Assembly (NCBI RefSeq): GCF_013141915.1 | Contig: NZ_SROX01000007.1 | Location: forward strand, 1-64,000 | Length of the DNA stretch: 64,000 bases | Source of the DNA: Cupriavidus necator | GTDB taxonomy: Bacteria > Pseudomonadota > Gammaproteobacteria > Burkholderiales > Burkholderiaceae | Reading direction: 5' to 3' | Shown: positions 1 through 9,080 of the stretch, piece by piece | How positions within the stretch are numbered: position 1 is the first letter of the stretch | Layout: every line of letters starts with the position of its first letter | The notes under the pieces: generated by a model | The model's database searches: none | What the model was told of the DNA's origin: nothing | What the model saw: only the letters and a program-made list of their open reading frames with translations | Made by a program: the position numbers and the translations under genes

Positions 1-200
1 ATAGCGCGTATGCAAACAAGATTCGGAAATTTGTTGCCAGGATGTAGTTCTGCTTGTGGCGGCAACGCTGAGGCGCCGAGGGGGGCGCGTGACTGGAGTG
101 TAGGACGTTCCCCGTCAGATGCAAGTCCGGCAGCGGCGCCGCCTGTTCGACCAGTTAATAGATTCTGCATCTAGGCTTGAGGGCCGTCACGGTGCGCACA
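1..200. other. Window edge without a supported gene
   Basis: Short frames remain open to the window edge on both strands: 10-174 on plus and about 150 down to 1 on minus. Neither shows a recognisable domain or a convincing ribosome binding site. The position, directly downstream of the STAS-like ATPase gene, is where a partner gene could lie, but nothing here supports one. Confidence 0.4.
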
Positions 201-1187
201 TCACTGTACGATTCGACTCCGACCGGATGCACGGACACGAATGCCTGCCTGTTGAGCATCTTCCTCACCGGCGCTGATGATGTCATCAAGAACTGACCGT
301 ATGTCTGCGGGAGTACTGAGAAATTTCATGCCAAAGAAGGTACCTCGGAAGGAAGCATCGCTCACTGTGCGCTGCTGCTGGTATCCAAACAGCAAAGAAT
401 CGCCGCTTCCGAGGGCGAACCAGCCAAAGTTTGCTGCCAGTTCGCTCATGACGTACAAGCCGAATCCCGAGTTATCGTAAATGTTCTGCGCTCTGTCGTA
501 GTTGCTTGTTCGCGAGACTCCCGGGCGAACTGCTAGCTGCAGCGCCTCCGCGTCCGTCGCAACTCGATGCGACTCCAAAAGCGTTCGGGCTATCCCAATC
601 CCCTCATCAAGAATCGCTATCTCAACTTGGCCGTTATTCCAACGCTGGCCGCAGATGTAGCACTCGGCGGCCTGGGAATGTTCGAAGACATTTCGAATGA
701 CCTCTCGAATGGAGTACGTGTAGGTTCTGAGTGGCTGTGAGTCATCAAAAGAGCCGGCAAGGACACCCCCAACACGACGGGCTTCCACTTCAATCGCCGT
801 GTACCAATCTTCAAGGCCTTGTCGACCAATATCGATGTCTGGACGAACTATGCGCGTAATCGGTACGTAACTACGGGACCCTCTGGCTTCGCCGACATCC
901 CGTCCCGCCTCCAAGCCGATGAAGTGAAAGAAGCCCAAGTGCATCAGATACGAATGAGCTTGCTTCGCGTCGCTAATTCCCAACGCATACGAGGAGAGGT
1001 TCGACTGCTTTCGGTAGGCGACCCACTCACGGAGCTTCGAACCTAGCGCAAGCATTCCCGTCGGCATCGAGAATTGCAGTGGTGCGAAATCAACGGAAAC
1101 CTCCGGATGGTCTCGCGTCGAATCCAGCTCGGCGAACAAACGGGGAAGTCTGTCGCGGTCCAACGTTACAGGGAGTCTTACTGTCAT
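201..1187 (-). CDS. STAS-like domain / GHKL ATPase fusion protein
   Basis: A 328-residue cytosolic protein. Residues 1-60 look like a STAS-like fold: a beta strand, a helix, then a VDFAPLQF strand followed by SMPTG and a helix. Residues about 155-290 carry GHKL ATPase boxes: an N-box IREVIRNVFEHSQ with N167 and H170, a G1-like DEGIG at 194-198, a G2-like SGFGL at 240-244 and a GT pair near 282. There is no membrane segment and no phospho-acceptor histidine domain, so it is more like an anti-sigma or partner-switch ATPase than a sensor kinase. STAS-like and ATPase modules are often separate neighbouring genes, whereas here they are fused. Codon use is less GC-biased than in the nir genes, in keeping with acquired DNA. 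An upstream GTG at 1211 adds eight residues. No ribosome binding site decides the start. Target and role are unknown. Confidence 0.7.
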   Translation of the reverse strand: MTVRLPVTLDRDRLPRLFAELDSTRDHPEVSVDFAPLQFSMPTGMLALGSKLREWVAYRKQSNLSSYALGISDAKQAHSYLMHLGFFHFIGLEAGRDVGEARGSRSYVPITRIVRPDIDIGRQGLEDWYTAIEVEARRVGGVLAGSFDDSQPLRTYTYSIREVIRNVFEHSQAAECYICGQRWNNGQVEIAILDEGIGIARTLLESHRVATDAEALQLAVRPGVSRTSNYDRAQNIYDNSGFGLYVMSELAANFGWFALGSGDSLLFGYQQQRTVSDASFRGTFFGMKFLSTPADIRSVLDDIISAGEEDAQQAGIRVRASGRSRIVQ

Positions 1188-1211
1188 AGTTGTGGAGGCG
1201 CGGAGTGCCAC

Positions 1212-1703
1212 GGCTTTCAGTTAGCTGGAGAACGGTGCAAGAGGTCTGGCTCAATAGGTCTCTCCAAGATTCTATCGGAGCGATGGGAGGTGGGCCGGAA
1301 ACGTGCTGGCTCAATGCCTGGTGGCATAATCATGAAACGACAAGGCGGCGTGGAAGGACGCTAGGCTTTCTACGTCCTTGTTCGCGAATGATTCGCGCCC
1401 CCGGATAGGCTACAAGGGAGGCAAATGTATAGATGTGCGCCGTGATGCTCGTTCTGGGCGGAGCAAAGGCCAGTTCGGGAAAGCGATGTCGGTTCTAAGC
1501 TGTCTGCGAGCGCTTGATTAGATTTGGTCGACAATTTCCAACCTTGGTTTAATTTCAGAACCGAGTCTAATCAGACAATGCGCTTGCATCGGTATCGCCA
1601 AAGGGAGGTTTGAGGTGCCGGACGACATTCGGGGGGCACTTACGGACAATCCGCCCAGCCATAAAACGTGATTCATCCTTGTCCACAGAACACTACCGAA
1701 CTC
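1212..1703. other. Intergenic stretch, no gene seen
   Basis: About 500 bases separate two minus-strand genes. Short frames exist on both strands but none has a domain, codon bias or start signal. The stretch is comparatively AT-rich around 1500-1570 and may hold the promoter of the downstream ATPase gene, although no single box stands out. Confidence 0.5.
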
Positions 1704-1724
1704 ATCCTTCGCAAAGCGAAGGAT
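1704..1724 (-). terminator. Hairpin just after the DUF429 gene
   Basis: A perfect inverted repeat, ATCCTTCGC-AAA-GCGAAGGAT, begins three bases past the stop codon of the DUF429 gene. It has a 9-bp stem and a 3-base loop. There is no T-run on the minus-strand side, so it may be an imperfect intrinsic terminator or an mRNA-stabilising hairpin. Confidence 0.45.
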
Positions 1725-1726
1725 TC

Positions 1727-2389
1727 CTAAACAAGCGAGCGAAGCTTTCCCAAGTTTGGGTCTGGCACGAAGATGTATCCGCCATGGGCGTCGCCGTAGG
1801 CTCGCGTTCTCCCAAGGACTAAGAGCTCTGCTGTCAATGCACAGAGTGCGGCATCCACGGCATCAATAGAGGTTAGAGACCCAGTATCGATGCCCGCATC
1901 TTCCAGCAACTTGCGTCGCTGAACGCGCTTCAGTTTGGCCGAGGTGACTTCCTTGCCAAGAAGCGAACAGGTAATAGCGTGCGGGAATGTCTCGAAGGTG
2001 CCCCTCCCCCCCGAGTAGCGCTTCTCAGTCAGCAGAGGGTATGTCGGCGCGAAGGTCTGGAAAACCGTCTCGCCGCAAAACATCCATCCATAGAATCCGC
2101 TGGTGCTTGCCTCGGCTCGGTCCTGTGTCGGAGTTGAAAAGCAAAATATTCTCTCGCTGGCGAGTTCCTTTTCTGCGAGCCTGCCTGTCCCATCCAGACT
2201 CCATCGGCATGGTGAGTCGATGCCCACGACCTCGACCGTTTGCCGAAGGCATTCTTGGTACAAATCTTCCGGATTGGTGCTTTTCGCAACGCAGACAACT
2301 TCGCGGTCTTGCAAAATAACGAGGTGACATCCCTTCCTTGCGCCACCAACGTCGATGCCGGCCACAACGACCGAGGCGCTGGTCTTCAT
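1727..2389 (-). CDS. DUF429 domain-containing protein
   Basis: A 220-residue cytosolic protein matching the DUF429 pattern: an N-terminal GIDVGGARKG strand-turn (residues 11-20) resembling an actin/RNase H-like fold, a VVGIDSPCRWS segment near residue 60, a central GWMFCGETVFQ/TFETFPHA region, and a C-terminal SIDAVDAALCALTA helix. The start is the ATG giving MKTSASVVV. The frame stays open further upstream but loses homology there. DUF429 proteins have no established biochemical role, although the fold suggests a nuclease-like or phosphotransfer-like activity. The gene lies 83 bases after the small HTH gene in the same orientation and within the accessory DNA left of nirS, so it is probably part of a transferred segment. 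Confidence 0.75.
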   Translation of the reverse strand: MKTSASVVVAGIDVGGARKGCHLVILQDREVVCVAKSTNPEDLYQECLRQTVEVVGIDSPCRWSLDGTGRLAEKELASERIFCFSTPTQDRAEASTSGFYGWMFCGETVFQTFAPTYPLLTEKRYSGGRGTFETFPHAITCSLLGKEVTSAKLKRVQRRKLLEDAGIDTGSLTSIDAVDAALCALTAELLVLGRTRAYGDAHGGYIFVPDPNLGKLRSLV

Positions 2390-2472
2390 AGACGTCTCCC
2401 ACTTTTGCAAACCGATTCGACTCACCTGAGGCCGTCCTAACGGGCCTATGGCGCAGTAGCGTCGCCTTCTGG

Positions 2473-2712
2473 CTAACGCAGAATGCGCCTTAGCTGCGGC
2501 ATTTTTGGCGCCGCCGCCGCAGGCCGTCGGTTGGGGAGCTCCTCGACACCGCCGGTCGGGCGGCCGCGGCTGGGGCGGACGGGGCCTAGATGGGCAGGCG
2601 TTGGCAGAGTCTGCGGCTTGCTTCTGACGCGGCGAAGAATGGTGGCAGGGGTGACCTTGAATATGGCGGCAAGGTCGTAGGCGTCGACGTATTCGGTTGG
2701 GGGCAGTTGCAT
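2473..2712 (-). CDS. Small helix-turn-helix protein
   Basis: A 79-residue basic protein. Residues 8-31 (YVDAYDLAAIFKVTPATILRR) look like a helix-turn-helix of the MerR/AlpA excisionase type. The rest is a proline- and arginine-rich tail that may be disordered. The ATG at 2712 follows a GAGGGGG stretch at suitable spacing. An open frame extends to 2769 but adds unrelated residues. It is first in line with the DUF429 gene and could regulate it. Small HTH proteins of this type are common in integrated elements. Being short and lacking a clear family match, it is only a moderately secure gene. Confidence 0.5.
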   Translation of the reverse strand: MQLPPTEYVDAYDLAAIFKVTPATILRRVRSKPQTLPTPAHLGPVRPSRGRPTGGVEELPNRRPAAAAPKMPQLRRILR

Positions 2713-3164
2713 GCCCTGTATAGCCCCCTCTTTTCCTAAACCAGCCAAGTTGCGCAACGGGCCAAACACTAAATTTAAAACCGCCTGTTTTACCGTTCAG
2801 CCGATATCGCCTCACTCGACCGCAACATCGAAAAGTGAGCGGTCACCAACCATTGGCATCCGGTCCCGACCTCACCTCTAACATTCAGAGAGGTGCGCAC
2901 TGGTTGCGAGCCAAGGAAAGCGGAAACTCTCTGCATCCTCTGTATAGCACCCCGCTTGCGGCACCGAAGGTGAGTACTGACATATAAATCTCGAGGCTAG
3001 ACTCGCCACCTCCGAGGGAACCGAATGTGAAGTCAGTTTTTTGGCTTCGATAGTCGTCGGTCAACGCAATCTAGCAAAAGAATCAAGGTTGACGCGGCCG
3101 TCATCAAGCCCACTATCCTTGCCCGGGCGTCACAACATTAGATGCGCCTAATTTCGTTCTGCGC
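2713..3164. other. Non-coding accessory stretch before nirS remnant
   Basis: No frame here has coding character. The base composition is closer to the accessory genes on the left than to the nir genes on the right. A short palindrome, ATTAG-ATGCGC-CTAAT, lies at 3137-3152. The native nirS promoter and the 5' part of nirS should be in this position but are absent. Confidence 0.55.
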
Positions 3165-3166
3165 TT

Positions 3167-3956
<790 letters not shown>

Positions 3957-3963
3957 GACAGCG

Positions 3964-3991
3964 CCCTCGCTGCGCCGCGGCGCGGCGAGGG
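3964..3991 (+). other. Intercistronic hairpin between nirS remnant and nirM
   Basis: CCCTCGC and GCGAGGG flank a GC-rich core that is itself self-complementary. It is a strong stem eight bases after the nirS stop with no T-run, so it is more likely an mRNA-processing or stability hairpin than a terminator. Confidence 0.4.
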
Positions 3992-4023
3992 TCGTCCGCC
4001 TTCCCACCACCGGAGAATGCAAC

Positions 4024-4347
4024 ATGCGAACCCAACCCGCGCTGCCCGCGCTGCTGGCAGCGTTCGGCTGCTGCGTGGCGCTCGGCGCCGCCACGCCGGC
4101 CCGCGCCAGCCAGGCCCTGGCATCGAGCAAGACCTGCCTGGCCTGCCACAGCCTCGACAAGAAGATGGTCGGGCCCGCCTTCCAGGACATCCAGGGCAAG
4201 TACAGCGGCCGCAAGGACGGGCAGGCGCAGATGGTCCAGTCCATCCTGAAAGGCAGCAGCGGCCGCTGGGGCCCGGTGCCGATGCCGGCCAACGCCGTCA
4301 GCGAGGCCGACGCCAATACGCTGGCCAAATGGATTCTCTCCCTCTGA
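4024..4347 (+). CDS. nirM: Cytochrome c551-type electron donor
   Basis: A 107-residue periplasmic class I cytochrome c. A Sec signal peptide occupies about residues 1-29, with cleavage near ARA-SQA. The heme site is CLACH (C38, C41, H42), and the axial methionine is M87 in WGPVPMPANAV. Length, the KKMVGPAFQDI stretch and the terminal AKWILSL helix match cytochrome c551 (NirM), which passes electrons from the bc1 complex to NirS in denitrifiers. It lies 67 bases after the nirS remnant and overlaps the next gene by 19 bases, so it is co-transcribed with the heme d1 genes. Its native partner is broken here, but c551 can also feed other periplasmic reductases. The start follows CCGGAGAATGCAAC. 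Confidence 0.88.
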   Translation: MRTQPALPALLAAFGCCVALGAATPARASQALASSKTCLACHSLDKKMVGPAFQDIQGKYSGRKDGQAQMVQSILKGSSGRWGPVPMPANAVSEADANTLAKWILSL

Positions 4348-4703
4348 GGCGCACCGCCTGGCGCCATGCCGCCGCCGCGGGTCTTGCCGCCGCCCTGGCC
4401 GCAAGCGCGCTCGCCGCGGCGGACCCGCCCGCGCCGGCGCGGCAGGCGCAACTGGCGCTCTGGCTGCGCGATGACTGCGGCGCCTGCCACGGCATGACCT
4501 TGCGCGGTGGGCTGGGCCCGCCGCTGACATCTGCGAGCCTGGCCGGCAAGCCGCCTGACGGCCTCGCGGCCACAGTGCTGTACGGCCGGCCAGGCACGGC
4601 GATGCCGCCCTGGCAACCTTTCATGACGCAGGATGAAGCCCGATGGCTGATCGATCGATTGCAGGCCGGCCAACCGCCGGCCGTTGCGCCGCAAGGCAAC
4701 TGA
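4329..4703 (+). CDS. nirC: Cytochrome c55x, nir cluster
   Basis: A 124-residue periplasmic monoheme cytochrome c. The N-terminal 31 residues form an alanine-rich signal peptide. The heme site is CGACH (C50, C53, H54), and M92 in GTAMPPW is the likely sixth ligand. The C-terminus has the usual helix DEARWLIDRLQAG. NirC in this position of nir operons is implicated in heme d1 maturation or electron supply to NirS. It starts inside nirM with a 19-base overlap, and its TGA shares bases with the ATG of nirF (TGATG), indicating tight translational coupling. Assigned by position and cytochrome fold. Confidence 0.82.
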   Translation: MDSLPLRRTAWRHAAAAGLAAALAASALAAADPPAPARQAQLALWLRDDCGACHGMTLRGGLGPPLTSASLAGKPPDGLAATVLYGRPGTAMPPWQPFMTQDEARWLIDRLQAGQPPAVAPQGN

Positions 4704-5866
4704 TGCGCGCGCTGGGCGCTGTCTTCGTTGCCGCGCTGCTCGCCGGCTGCGCCGGCACCGTGCGCGGCACCGGCGACCTGGGCGTGGTGGTGGAGCGCGC
4801 CGCGGGACGGCTGCAGATTGTCGAGACCACCGGCATGACGCGGCTGGCCACGGTGACAGGACTGGGCGACCTTTCCCACGCCAGCGTGGTGTTCTCGCGC
4901 GATGCGCGCTACGCCTATGTCTTCGGCCGCGATGGCGGCCTGACGCGGGTCGACCTGCTGGGCGCGCGCATCACCCACCGCGTGCTGCAGGCCGGCAACA
5001 GCATTGGCGGTGCCATCTCGCAGGACGGGCGCGTGGTGGCGGCGCAGAACTACGCGCCGGGGGGCATCCGCCTGTTCGACGCCCAGACACTGGAACCGCT
5101 GGCGGAGCTTCCTGCCATCGGCGGCGACGGGCGCCGCGCCAAGGTGGTCGGGCTGGCCGACCTGCCCGGCCGGCGCTTCGCCGCAAGCCTGTTCGAATCC
5201 GGCGAAATCTGGATCATCGACGCCAGCGACCCGCGCCAGCCGCAAGTGACCCGCCTGCCCGCCGGCCGCGAACCTTACGACGGACTGGTCACGCCCGACG
5301 GTCGCTGGTACCTGGCTGGCCTGTTCGGCGAAGATGGCCTGGCACTGGTCGACCTGTGGCAGGCGCCGCCGCAGGCGCGCCGCATCCTGTCCGGCTACGG
5401 CCGCGGCAACGCGCCGCTGCCAGTCTACAAGATGCCGCACCTGCGCGGCTGGGCCATGGCGCAGGGCCTGGCGTGGCTGCCGGCGATCGGGCGCCACGAG
5501 GTGCTGGTGGCCGATCCCGCTAACGGCTGGCGCGAGGCGGCCCGCGTGCCGCTGGCGGGCCAGCCGGTATTTGCCATGGCGCGGCCCGACGGGCGCCAGG
5601 TCTGGGTCAATTTCGCCTTCCCTCACAACGACACCGTGCAGGTGATCGACACCGCCACGCGCCAGGTGGTGCGCACGCTGCGCCCCTGCCGCGGCGTGCT
5701 GCACATGGAATTCACGCCCAAAGGCGAGGCGCTGTGGCTGTCGTGCCGCGACGACAACCGCGTCGAGGTCTACGACACCGCCAGCCTGACACGCGTGGCC
5801 ACGCTACCCGCCGACAATCCCAGCGGCATCTTCTTTACCGCGCGCGCGCAGCGCTTCGGCATGTAA
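4703..5866 (+). CDS. nirF: Heme d1 biosynthesis protein NirF
   Basis: A 387-residue beta-propeller protein related to the d1 domain of NirS, needed at a late step of heme d1 formation. The chosen start gives MRALGAVFVAALLAGC, a lipoprotein signal with C16 as acyl-carrier cysteine, so it is periplasmic and membrane-anchored. The start overlaps the nirC stop. The frame is open back to 4643 but the added residues are not signal-like. Propeller blades are visible as repeats of SRDARYAYVFGRDG, SQDGRVVAAQNY and TPDGRWYLAGLF type. Conserved family stretches include NFAFPHNDTVQVID and HMEFTPKGEALWLSCRDDN. Intact and full length. Confidence 0.9.
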   Translation: MRALGAVFVAALLAGCAGTVRGTGDLGVVVERAAGRLQIVETTGMTRLATVTGLGDLSHASVVFSRDARYAYVFGRDGGLTRVDLLGARITHRVLQAGNSIGGAISQDGRVVAAQNYAPGGIRLFDAQTLEPLAELPAIGGDGRRAKVVGLADLPGRRFAASLFESGEIWIIDASDPRQPQVTRLPAGREPYDGLVTPDGRWYLAGLFGEDGLALVDLWQAPPQARRILSGYGRGNAPLPVYKMPHLRGWAMAQGLAWLPAIGRHEVLVADPANGWREAARVPLAGQPVFAMARPDGRQVWVNFAFPHNDTVQVIDTATRQVVRTLRPCRGVLHMEFTPKGEALWLSCRDDNRVEVYDTASLTRVATLPADNPSGIFFTARAQRFGM

Positions 5867-5875
5867 GGGCGCACC

Positions 5876-6862
5876 ATGTTCAACGAGCAAACCCTCTACG
5901 ACCACCTGCAGCGCGGCTTCCCGCTGCAGCCGCGGCCCTACCAGGCGCTGGCCGCCAAAGCCGGATGGTGCGAGCACGCGCTGCTGAGCCTGCTCGCGCG
6001 CGACCTCGGCACCGGACGCATCAGCCGCGTCGGCGCCGTGTTCGCACCGAACGTGATCGGCGTCAGCACGCTGGGCGCCTTGTCCGTGCCGCCGGCGCAG
6101 CTGGACCGCGTGGCGGCGCGCGTCAGCGCCTGCGCCGCGGTCAGCCACAACTACGCGCGCAGCGGCCATCGGTACAACCTGTGGTTTGTCGCGGGCGCGC
6201 GCGAGCGCGGCACGCTCGATGCCACGCTGGCGTCGATCGGCGATCTCACCGGCCAGGCACCGCTGGACCTGCCGATGGCGCGCGAGTACCACATCGACCT
6301 GGGCTTTCCGCTGGCGCGCCAGCATGACACCCGCCCGCGCCGGCGCGCCGGCCCGGTATCCCCCGCCGCCGTTGCACTGGATGACGATGACTGGCGCCTG
6401 GTGGCCGCACTGGAAGCCGGCCTGGCGCTGACGCCGCGCCCGTTCGATGCGCTGGCCAGGCAGGCGCGCCTGAGCGTGCCAAAGGTGCTCGAGCGGCTGG
6501 CGCAATGGTCGGCGCAAGGCGTGGTCCGGCGCCTGGGGGTGGTGTTGCGCCACGGGCGCTTCGGCTACCGCCACAACGCCATGTGCGTGTGGGATGTGCC
6601 GGACGGCCGTGTCGATGCCATCGGCATGCGGCTGGCGCGGCAGCCGCGCGTGACGCTCTGCTACCGCCGCGAACGCCGGCTGCCGGACTGGCCCTACAAC
6701 CTGTTCGCGATGGTCCACGCCCGCAGCGCGCAGGACCTGCAGCCCGCGCTCGCGCGGATCCGCGCCGCCGCCGGCCTGGATACGCTGCCCGGCACGGTGC
6801 TGGTCGGCACGCATTGCTACAAGCAGCGCGGCACGCGCTACGCCACCCAGGTGCCGGCATGA
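5876..6862 (+). CDS. nirDL: Siroheme decarboxylase NirD-NirL fusion
   Basis: A 328-residue protein made of two AsnC/Lrp-like halves, about 1-155 and 170-328. Each has a winged-helix segment and an alpha/beta segment. The first half contains SHNYARSGHRYNLWFV and the second CYRRERRLPDWPYNLFAMVH, signatures of the NirD/L/G/H family. These proteins decarboxylate siroheme to 12,18-didecarboxysiroheme on the way to heme d1, and in several denitrifiers NirD and NirL are one polypeptide as here. It acts in the cytoplasm with NirG and NirH. It starts nine bases after nirF, and its stop overlaps the nirG start (ATGA). Family resemblance to Lrp regulators can mislead automatic annotation. Confidence 0.88.
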   Translation: MFNEQTLYDHLQRGFPLQPRPYQALAAKAGWCEHALLSLLARDLGTGRISRVGAVFAPNVIGVSTLGALSVPPAQLDRVAARVSACAAVSHNYARSGHRYNLWFVAGARERGTLDATLASIGDLTGQAPLDLPMAREYHIDLGFPLARQHDTRPRRRAGPVSPAAVALDDDDWRLVAALEAGLALTPRPFDALARQARLSVPKVLERLAQWSAQGVVRRLGVVLRHGRFGYRHNAMCVWDVPDGRVDAIGMRLARQPRVTLCYRRERRLPDWPYNLFAMVHARSAQDLQPALARIRAAAGLDTLPGTVLVGTHCYKQRGTRYATQVPA

Positions 6863-7350
6863 ACAACGCCCGTGCGGCAACCGCCGCCACCACTCCGATG
6901 GAGCCGCTCGATCCGCTCGACCGCCGCATCGTCAACGCCCTGCAGCGCGGCCTGCCGCTGGTGCCGCGCCCGTACGCGCAAGCCGCCGCGGCGCTCGGCA
7001 TGACCGAGGCCATGCTGCTGGAGCGGTTGCGCGCCCTGCTTGCCAGCGGGGTGCTGACGCGCTTCGGTCCGCTGTACCAGATCGAGCGCGCGGGCGGCCG
7101 CTTCGTGCTATGCGCCTGCCATGCGCCGGCGGCGCGCATGGAAGCCGTTATCGCCGCCATCAACGCCCACCCCGAGGTCGCGCACCACTACGCGCGCACC
7201 CACCACCTGAACCTGTGGTTCGTGCTGGCGGTGGCGCGGCCGGAACAGGTCGCGCCGCTGCTCGCGCGCATCGCCGCGACGGCCGGCGTCGAGGTATTGC
7301 CGTTTCCCAAGGAACGCGAATTCTTCGTCAACCTCTACCTGCCCGCGTGA
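6859..7350 (+). CDS. nirG: Siroheme decarboxylase subunit NirG
   Basis: A 163-residue AsnC/Lrp-like protein. An N-terminal winged-helix stretch (LDRRIVNALQRGLPLVPRPYAQAA) is followed by the alpha/beta part with HPEVAHHYARTHHLNLWFVLAV, a family motif whose histidines are implicated in siroheme binding and decarboxylation. The C-terminus KEREFFVNLYLPA matches the NirG/NirD type. The ATG overlaps the nirDL stop by four bases and its own stop overlaps the nirH start. It is expected to form part of a NirDL-NirG-NirH decarboxylase assembly in the cytoplasm. Confidence 0.85.
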   Translation: MNNARAATAATTPMEPLDPLDRRIVNALQRGLPLVPRPYAQAAAALGMTEAMLLERLRALLASGVLTRFGPLYQIERAGGRFVLCACHAPAARMEAVIAAINAHPEVAHHYARTHHLNLWFVLAVARPEQVAPLLARIAATAGVEVLPFPKEREFFVNLYLPA

Positions 7351-7904
7351 TGCCCGACCCTGCCGACTTCTCCGATCCCGCCGATGCCGCCGATGCCACC
7401 GGCTCCGCCGGTTCCGTCGACGCCACTGACCTGGCGCTGATCCGCGCCACGCAGGCCGGCCTGCCGCTGGTGCCGGCTCCCTACGCCGCGGTCGCCGCCG
7501 CACTCGGCCTGTGCGAGATGGAAGTGATCGCGCGGCTGGCGGCGATGCAGGCGCGCGGCGTGCTGCGCCGCATCGCCGCCGTGCCCAACCATTACCGGCT
7601 GGGCTGGCGCGCCAACGGCATGACCGTGTGGGATGTCGACGACGCCCGCATCGACGCGCTGGGCGCGCGCATCGGCGCCCTGCCTTTCGTCAGCCATTGC
7701 TATCGCCGCCCGCGCCGCTTGCCGCACTGGCCGTACAACCTGTTCGCGATGGTGCATGCCCGCGCGCGCGAAGACGCGGCGCCCCAGGTCGCCGTGATCG
7801 CGGCACTGCTGGGCGACGCCTGCCGCGCGCACGACGTGCTGTGGTCCACCCGCGTCCTCAAGAAAACCGGGCTGCGCCTGCCGCCGTCCGGTCCAGACCA
7901 ATAG
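7350..7904 (+). CDS. nirH: Siroheme decarboxylase subunit NirH
   Basis: A 184-residue member of the same NirD/L/G/H family. After a low-complexity Asp/Ala-rich N-terminus of about 28 residues comes a winged-helix stretch (LALIRATQAGLPLVPAPYAAVAAALG) and the alpha/beta part with VSHCYRRPRRLPHWPYNLFAMVHAR, close to the second half of NirDL. The TGATG overlap with nirG fixes the start. The acidic-alanine N-terminal extension is longer than needed for the fold and may be dispensable. It completes the three-gene siroheme decarboxylase set of the locus. Confidence 0.85.
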   Translation: MPDPADFSDPADAADATGSAGSVDATDLALIRATQAGLPLVPAPYAAVAAALGLCEMEVIARLAAMQARGVLRRIAAVPNHYRLGWRANGMTVWDVDDARIDALGARIGALPFVSHCYRRPRRLPHWPYNLFAMVHARAREDAAPQVAVIAALLGDACRAHDVLWSTRVLKKTGLRLPPSGPDQ

Positions 7905-7916
7905 GAAGCCCCACCC

Positions 7917-9080
7917 ATGTTCCGCCTGTCCCGCTTCATGGAAGCCCTGCGCGATGACGGCCCGCTGCCGCCGCCGCGCCAACCCGCCGGCCCGGTGGTG
8001 ATCTGGAACCTGATCCGCCGCTGCAACCTGAACTGCCGGCACTGCTACGCCACCTCCGCCGACACCGATTTCAAGGGCGAGCTCGATACCGACGAAGCGC
8101 TGAGGGTGCTTGGCCAGTTGCGCGAGGCGCGCGTGCCGGCGCTGATCCTGTCGGGCGGCGAGCCGCTGCTGCGGCCCGATTTGTACGAGATTGCCGCCCA
8201 CGCGCGCGCACTTGGCTTCCACCTGTCGCTGTCGTCCAACGGCACGCTGCTCGATGCCGGCCACGCGGCGCGGCTGGCGGCGGCCGGCTTCGACTACGTC
8301 GGCGTCAGCCTCGATGGCCTGCCCGCCACGCACGACCGCTTCCGCCGCAGCGACGGCGCCTTCGCGCAGGCGCTGTCCGGCTTGCGCACGGCGCGCGCGG
8401 CCGGCCTGCGCGTGGGCGTGCGCATGACGCTGACCGAAGCCAACGCGGCGCAGTTGCCAGAGCTGGTCGGGCTGGCCGCGCGCGAAGGTATCGACAAGTT
8501 CTACCTGTCGCACTTCAACTATGCCGGCCGCGCGCGCAGCCATCGCGCCGACGACGCGCGCCACGCCCACACCCGCGCTGCGCTGGACTGGCTGTTCGAC
8601 CACGTCTGGCAGCGCGCGCGGCAAGGGCATGCGGGCGACTTCGTCACCGGCAATAACGATGCCGACGGGGTGTACCTGCTGTACTGGATCGCCAGCCGCT
8701 TTCCGCACCGCGTCGCCGATATGCGCCAGCGGCTGGAGCGCTGGGGCGGCAATGCCACCGGCGTCGGCGTGGCCAATATCGACAACCTCGGCAACGTCCA
8801 TCCCGATACCATGTGGTGGCACGTGACGCTCGGCAATGTGCGCCAGCGCCCGTTCGGCGAGATCTGGGCCGACCGCGCCGATCCGCTGATGGCGGGCCTG
8901 GCCAGCACGCCGCGCCCGCTGCAGGGGCGTTGCGCCGGCTGCGCGCATCGCGCCATCTGCAACGGCAATACGCGCGTGCGCGCCTTTGCGCTGACTGGCA
9001 ACCCGTGGGCCGAAGATCCGGGCTGCTACCTGAGCGATGCCGAGATCGCGCACACGCCGGGCGCGGAGGTCGCGGCATGA
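7917..9080 (+). CDS. nirJ: Radical SAM heme d1 biosynthesis protein NirJ
   Basis: A 387-residue cytoplasmic radical SAM enzyme. The [4Fe-4S] motif CNLNCRHC (C36, C40, C43) lies after VVIWNLIRR, and the SAM-binding SGGEPLLRPDL follows near residue 80. A C-terminal SPASM-like cysteine cluster (GRCAGCAHRAICNGNTR and a later GCYLS) would bind a second Fe-S cluster. NirJ converts didecarboxysiroheme by replacing propionates with oxo groups to give the heme d1 chromophore. The ribosome binding site AGGAAG lies 12 bases upstream. Its stop overlaps the nirN start. The key residues seen are complete, so the gene looks functional despite the broken nirS. Confidence 0.92.
   Translation: MFRLSRFMEALRDDGPLPPPRQPAGPVVIWNLIRRCNLNCRHCYATSADTDFKGELDTDEALRVLGQLREARVPALILSGGEPLLRPDLYEIAAHARALGFHLSLSSNGTLLDAGHAARLAAAGFDYVGVSLDGLPATHDRFRRSDGAFAQALSGLRTARAAGLRVGVRMTLTEANAAQLPELVGLAAREGIDKFYLSHFNYAGRARSHRADDARHAHTRAALDWLFDHVWQRARQGHAGDFVTGNNDADGVYLLYWIASRFPHRVADMRQRLERWGGNATGVGVANIDNLGNVHPDTMWWHVTLGNVRQRPFGEIWADRADPLMAGLASTPRPLQGRCAGCAHRAICNGNTRVRAFALTGNPWAEDPGCYLSDAEIAHTPGAEVAA

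Noticed and set aside
10..174. Short plus-strand frame at the left edge
   Set aside because: Only about 54 codons, low-complexity Ala/Pro content, no domain, and a competing open frame on the other strand.
1704..1724. The 9-bp hairpin as part of a CRISPR repeat or attachment site
   Set aside because: Single copy in the window and placed directly after a stop codon, which fits a transcript end better.
6859..7904. nirG and nirH as Lrp/AsnC transcription regulators
   Set aside because: They carry the HH/YNLWFV and WPYNLFAMVHAR signatures of siroheme decarboxylases and lie within the heme d1 operon.
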